The notes under the pieces were generated by a model. That model was given only the letters and a program-made list of their open reading frames with translations, searched no databases and was not told the origin of the DNA. Made by a program: the position numbers and the translations under genes. A stretch of 64,000 nucleotides of DNA from UBA1738 sp045655325 (GTDB lineage Bacteria > Bacillota > Clostridia > UBA1381), in NCBI GenBank assembly GCA_045655325.1, contig JAZOOY010000062.1, forward strand, positions 27,079-91,078, given 5' to 3'. Below, one piece after another: positions 60,728-64,000 of the stretch; position 1 is the stretch's first letter, and every line of letters begins with the position of its first letter.

Positions 60728-61927
60728 ATGGCAAACAGTGAAAGAAGAGTAGGTACAGTTTCAAGAGGTATCCGTTGCCCGATTATCCGTGAAGGCGATA
60801 ATCTTGCAAAGATAGTTGCAGACAGCGTACTTGAAGCTGCACAGTATGAAGGCTTTGAAATTCGTGATAAGGACGTTATTTCAATTACAGAGTCAATTGT
60901 TGCAAGAGCACAGGGAAACTATGCTTCTGTAGAAGATATAGCCCAGGATGTTAAGGCAAAGCTTGGAAGCGACACAGTTGGTGTTATTTTCCCAATTCTT
61001 TCAAGAAACAGATTTGCAATTTGTCTTCGTGGTATTGCAAAGGCAGTTAAAAAGGTAGTTTTGATGCTTAGCTACCCATCTGACGAAGTTGGAAACCAGC
61101 TAATCAGTATGGATATGATAGATAATGCAGGCGTGAATCCATATTCTGACGTACTTTCACTTGAAAAGTATCGTGAACTTTTCGGCTATGTAAAGCATGA
61201 GTTCACAGGCGTTGACTATGTTGACTACTACGCTGACCTAATTCGCGGATGCGGTGCTGAAGTGGAAATCGTGTTTGCTAATCAGGCAAAGGCAATCCTT
61301 GACTATACAAAGTATGTTATAAACTGCGACATCCACACTCGTGCAAGAACAAAGCGTATCCTAAAGGAAATGGGCGCTGAAGTTGTTCTTAGCCTTTCAG
61401 ATATTATGACAGCTTCTATTAACGGTAGCGGATATAATGAAAAGTATGGTCTTTTAGGCTCAAATAAGTCTACAGAAGATAAGATTAAGCTTTTCCCTAA
61501 AGAATGCAAGGATTTAGTTCTTGAAATTCAGAAGGACGTTCTTGACAGAACAGGAAAGCACGTTGAAGTTATGGTATACGGCGACGGTGCTTTCAAAGAC
61601 CCACAGGGTAAGATTTGGGAACTTGCCGACCCGGTAGTATCTCCGGCGTTTACAGACGGTCTTATCGGTACACCAAACGAGCTAAAGCTTAAGTATCTTG
61701 CAGATAATGACTTTAAGGATTTATCAGGCGAAGAACTTAAAAAGGCTATTTCTGAAAGCATTAAGGCAAAGGACGGAAACCTTGTTGGTAATATGGCGTC
61801 ACAGGGAACAACTCCTCGTCAGCTTACTGACCTTATTGGTTCACTTTGTGACTTAACAAGTGGTTCAGGTGACAAGGGTACTCCTGTTGTATTGGTACAG
61901 GGTTACTTTGATAACTACACAAACTAA
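60728..61927 (+). CDS. CofE-like gamma-glutamyl ligase family protein
   Basis: This 399-residue protein resembles coenzyme F420-0:gamma-L-glutamate ligases (COG1478). RDKDVISITESIVARAQGNYA near residues 46-66, FPILSRNRFAICLRGIAKAV near 90-110 and VEVMVYGDGAFKDPQGKIWELADPV near 280 (blocks quoted in parts) fit that family; the GTP-dependent enzyme adds glutamate to a lactyl-phospho substrate. It is longer than archaeal CofE (about 250) and no other F420 genes are nearby, so another acceptor is likely. I start it at ATG 60728 behind GAAGGG. It is monocistronic with its own terminator. Confidence 0.8.
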   Translation: MANSERRVGTVSRGIRCPIIREGDNLAKIVADSVLEAAQYEGFEIRDKDVISITESIVARAQGNYASVEDIAQDVKAKLGSDTVGVIFPILSRNRFAICLRGIAKAVKKVVLMLSYPSDEVGNQLISMDMIDNAGVNPYSDVLSLEKYRELFGYVKHEFTGVDYVDYYADLIRGCGAEVEIVFANQAKAILDYTKYVINCDIHTRARTKRILKEMGAEVVLSLSDIMTASINGSGYNEKYGLLGSNKSTEDKIKLFPKECKDLVLEIQKDVLDRTGKHVEVMVYGDGAFKDPQGKIWELADPVVSPAFTDGLIGTPNELKLKYLADNDFKDLSGEELKKAISESIKAKDGNLVGNMASQGTTPRQLTDLIGSLCDLTSGSGDKGTPVVLVQGYFDNYTN

Positions 61928-61930
61928 TTT

Positions 61931-61957
61931 AAAAGACCTGATTTATCAGGTCTTTTT
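61931..61957 (+). terminator. Terminator after the CofE-like gene
   Basis: AAAAGACCTGA-TTTA-TCAGGTCTTTT with a T run. Confidence 0.92.
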
Positions 61958-61959
61958 TG

Positions 61960-61988
61960 TTGAAAAAATGTCACAGATGTGGTATAAT
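61960..61988 (+). promoter_or_regulatory. Promoter for the EamA-tetR pair
   Basis: TTGAAA, 17 bases, TATAAT with extended TGG. Confidence 0.75.
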
Positions 61989-62021
61989 TATACAAACTAA
62001 CAAAGGAAAAGAGAAAACAGA

Positions 62022-62924
62022 ATGAAAAACATAAAAGTAAAAGCAACAATGGCGTCACTTTGTGCGCAAATAATCTTCGGGTTCAGTTTTATGTTCACCA
62101 AAATTGCGTTGGGAAGAGTATCTCCGATTACGGTGATTGCCGACAGGTACATTGTGGCATTTTTGGGTATGAGTCTGGTAATGCTTTTTACCAAAACAAA
62201 AATCAAGTTAACAAAGGATATATGGAAGCTAGTGCTTATGTCACTTTTTCAACCGGTTTTATATTTCATATTTGAGACCTACGGAATAAAACTGACAACC
62301 AGCGCATTTTCGTCAATTATGATTGCACTGATTCCGGTTGTGTGTATGATAAGTGGAATTTTCCTATTAAAAGAAGTACCAAGACCAATGCAGTATGTAT
62401 TTACAGCACTTTCCGTTTCCGGTGTGGTAATGGTGGCGCTGGCAGGAAAGGCTGACGGAACTGTAACTCCACTTGGTGTATTGCTTCTTTTGGGAGCGGT
62501 GTTATCTGCTGCTACATATAACATAACAAGCCGTAAGATTTCAAAGGATTTTTCACCACTTGAGAGAACTTATGCGCAAACTATTTTAGGTCTTACTATA
62601 TTCTTAACAATAGCACTTGTTGAAAACAGAAATGCACCACAAAACCTTGTAATTCACTTTGCAAACCCTGAATATTGCTGGTCGATTTTCTATCTTGGAA
62701 TTGTGTCATCAGTACTGGCATTCGTGCTACTAAACTATGCAAACACACACTTGCCGGTTGCAAAAACTACTGTATTCTCTAATATCACTACAGTTGTTTC
62801 GGTAATTGCAGGAGCTATTTTCTTAAATGAAACTTTTACATGGCAAACTGCTCTTGCGACAATAATGATTATAACAGGTGTATGGGGAGTTCAGGCGCTA
62901 AAAGTTAAAAACAAAGAGGAATGA
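62022..62924 (+). CDS. EamA/DMT family transporter
   Basis: This 300-residue protein has ten membrane segments in two EamA repeats; each repeat ends with the family pattern (LIPVVCMISGIFLLKEVPRPMQY in the first, SVIAGAIFLNETFTWQT in the second, both quoted in parts). Such drug/metabolite exporters often export amino acids, nucleosides or toxic compounds. Its stop is 2 bases before the TetR regulator's start, so the regulator probably controls this transporter. The substrate is unknown. Confidence 0.92.
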   Translation: MKNIKVKATMASLCAQIIFGFSFMFTKIALGRVSPITVIADRYIVAFLGMSLVMLFTKTKIKLTKDIWKLVLMSLFQPVLYFIFETYGIKLTTSAFSSIMIALIPVVCMISGIFLLKEVPRPMQYVFTALSVSGVVMVALAGKADGTVTPLGVLLLLGAVLSAATYNITSRKISKDFSPLERTYAQTILGLTIFLTIALVENRNAPQNLVIHFANPEYCWSIFYLGIVSSVLAFVLLNYANTHLPVAKTTVFSNITTVVSVIAGAIFLNETFTWQTALATIMIITGVWGVQALKVKNKEE

Positions 62925-62926
62925 CT

Positions 62927-63511
62927 ATGGCAAAGAAAAATGAAAGAAACACTAAAGGTAAAATAATAAATGCGGCATGGGATTTGTTTTATGAACAAGG
63001 CTATGAAGACACAACAGTTGAAGATATAATAGCAGAATCAGGCACGTCAAAAGGCTCATTTTACCACTATTTTGAGGGAAAAGACGCACTTTTGGGGTCA
63101 CTTTCATACATTTTTGATGAAGAATATGAGAAGTTGAAAGATAAGCTCACAGAAGATATGTCCTGCTTTGATAAACTTTTGTATTTAAACCGTGAACTGT
63201 TTTTAGTGATAGAAGACCGAATTGATATTGACCTTTTAACAAGACTCTACTCAACTCAGCTTGTGACAAAAGGCGAGAAGCATCTTCTTGACAATAAGCG
63301 ACTTTATTATAAGCTTCTTCGTAAGATTGTAACTGAGGGTCAGAAAAATGGGGAACTCACCGATAAAATGACGGTTAATGAAATTGTAAAGCTTTATGCC
63401 ATGAGCGAAAGGGCACTTATTTATGACTGGTGTTTATCAGGTGGAGATTATTCACTTTCATCATATGCCAAAACGGTAATGCCTACATTTTTGTCGGGAA
63501 TTCGTATGTGA
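62927..63511 (+). CDS. TetR/AcrR family transcriptional regulator
   Basis: This 194-residue regulator has an N-terminal TetR helix-turn-helix (KIINAAWDLFYEQGYEDTTV, then IIAESGTSKGSFYHYFEGKDALL) and a variable C-terminal ligand domain. I start it at ATG 62927, 7 bases after AGAGGA; ATG 62921 overlaps the transporter stop but sits one base from that site. It is translationally linked to the EamA gene and is likely its local regulator. No clear palindromic operator was spotted at the promoter. Confidence 0.92.
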   Translation: MAKKNERNTKGKIINAAWDLFYEQGYEDTTVEDIIAESGTSKGSFYHYFEGKDALLGSLSYIFDEEYEKLKDKLTEDMSCFDKLLYLNRELFLVIEDRIDIDLLTRLYSTQLVTKGEKHLLDNKRLYYKLLRKIVTEGQKNGELTDKMTVNEIVKLYAMSERALIYDWCLSGGDYSLSSYAKTVMPTFLSGIRM

Positions 63512-63560
63512 AATAGTCTTTATAAAATTTCTTTTAATAATGCGGAAAACTGTAAAAACA

Positions 63561-63612
63561 TAGAGAACGAAGTATAGAATGCAGTCTATACTTCGTTCTC
63601 TATTGCTTTTTG
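63561..63612 (+). terminator. Long inverted repeat after tetR, probable terminator
   Basis: TAGAGAACGAAGTATAGA and its exact complement are separated by ATGCAG, giving an 18-base stem. The following T run (ATTGCTTTTT) is broken, so termination may be imperfect. Confidence 0.65.
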
Positions 63613-63631
63613 TAAAATTATGTGTTATAAT
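63603..63631 (+). promoter_or_regulatory. Promoter for the solute symporter gene
   Basis: TTGCTT, 17 bases, TATAAT; the -35 overlaps the end of the inverted repeat. Confidence 0.55.
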
Positions 63632-63677
63632 AGCCAAGTATTGTATAAAAATTCATAAAAAAAGGAGATTTTTTGAA

Positions 63678-64000
63678 ATGAGAATGGATATTTTAGCATT
63701 TGCACTTTATTTTGTAGCAATGCTTGCTATCGGTGTGTACTTCTTCTTTAAGTCCAAGGAAGTGAGTGAAAAGGATTATTTCCTCGGTGGCAGAGCAATG
63801 GGCCCCTGGGTAACGGCAATGAGTGCGCAGGCATCGGATATGAGCGCATGGCTTCTTATGGGACTTCCCGGAAGCATTCTTGCTTTTGGTTTTGGTCAGG
63901 CATGCATTGGTATCGGTCTTGCAATCGGTACGGCGGCAAACTGGATTCTTGTTGCAAGAAGGCTTCGTAAATTTTCAAAGGCAGCAGGGGATTCAATAAC
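63678..64000 (+). CDS. Sodium:solute symporter (PutP-like), N-terminal fragment
   Basis: The window ends 107 codons into this gene. The product starts with a membrane helix, then KSKEVSEKDYFLGGRAMGPWV and ASDMSAWLLMGLPGSILAFG, which are PutP landmarks of the SSS family; PutP imports proline with sodium. AAAGGAG at 63661-63667 precedes ATG 63678 by 10 bases. PutP specificity is suggested by the DMSAWLLMGLPG block, but most of the protein is unseen. Confidence 0.85.
   Translation, partial: MRMDILAFALYFVAMLAIGVYFFFKSKEVSEKDYFLGGRAMGPWVTAMSAQASDMSAWLLMGLPGSILAFGFGQACIGIGLAIGTAANWILVARRLRKFSKAAGDSI

Overview
The window looks like chromosomal DNA of a low-G+C Gram-positive anaerobe, most likely class Clostridia and possibly a gut Oscillospirales/Ruminococcaceae relative (placement inferred from gene content and style, not computed). 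Supporting signs are strong AGGAGG-type ribosome binding sites, many near-consensus sigma-A promoters (TTGACA-17-TATAAT, often with an extended TGN -10), frequent TTG starts, U-tailed hairpin terminators, hisS-aspS and MurJ-DUF5693-CsaB gene pairs, and sporulation-linked genes (cwlD, a SpoVB-like flippase, a probable Spo0E-like protein). I see no prophage, insertion sequence, CRISPR array or plasmid functions. No gene-free stretch exceeds 300 bases; the larger gaps hold promoters, terminators, a tRNA and a REP-like repeat.

Region by region. 1-5.4 kb: the end of a BMP-type lipoprotein, then the ATPase and two permeases of a nucleoside-type ABC importer, and a COG2509 FAD protein. 5.4-8.0 kb: surface polysaccharide genes (wecB, a GT2 glycosyltransferase, GtrA). 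8.0-8.4 kb: a 47-residue Spo0E-like gene flanked by two Spo0A-box matches. 8.4-14.1 kb: malQ, a histidine phosphatase, a hotdog thioesterase, yqeG, an aroE-aroK fusion, an endonuclease IV-like protein, a REP-like repeat and tRNA-Thr(GGT). 14.2-20.5 kb, minus strand: serA/serC, cwlD with a CBS/CorC membrane protein, and a SpoVB-like flippase.

20.6-35.8 kb is core information and pyrimidine biology: hisS-aspS; a uracil permease behind a transcription attenuator, followed by pyrR; alaS-truB-ribF-pth-mfd; and a PrsA-like foldase. 35.8-43.6 kb is an AraC-controlled carbohydrate catabolic block: two DapA-superfamily enzymes, an enolase-superfamily sugar acid dehydratase, an MBL-fold putative lactonase, an SDR dehydrogenase, a TIM-barrel isomerase and an iron alcohol dehydrogenase. 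These parts fit an oxidative, non-phosphorylating sugar or deoxysugar pathway (dehydrogenase, lactonase, dehydratase, aldolase, aldehyde reductase), and a second AraC-fucI pair lies 5 kb downstream. No sugar transporter or kinase is visible in either block.

43.6-51.5 kb: a Big_14-type lipoprotein carrying a GIIGGADGPT motif, a 42-residue hydrophilic protein, a cupin, a PF13679-like methyltransferase, an Mrp/NBP35 ATPase, fucI, and sstT, whose start codon lies inside an upstream ORF. 51.6-58.8 kb: a cell-surface polymer locus (csaB, DUF5693, MurJ-like flippase) divergent from a secreted phosphodiester glycosidase. 58.9-64 kb: a second histidine phosphatase, a YitT-family protein, a CofE-like ligase, an EamA transporter with a TetR regulator, and the start of a sodium/solute symporter cut by the window edge.

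The most interesting leads are the possible sugar-acid pathway with its two unlike DapA paralogs, the sstT leader ORF and hairpin, the Spo0E-like gene with Spo0A boxes, the uraA attenuator and acidic tail, the GIIGGADGPT lipoprotein, the 42-residue protein, and the orphan CofE-like ligase.
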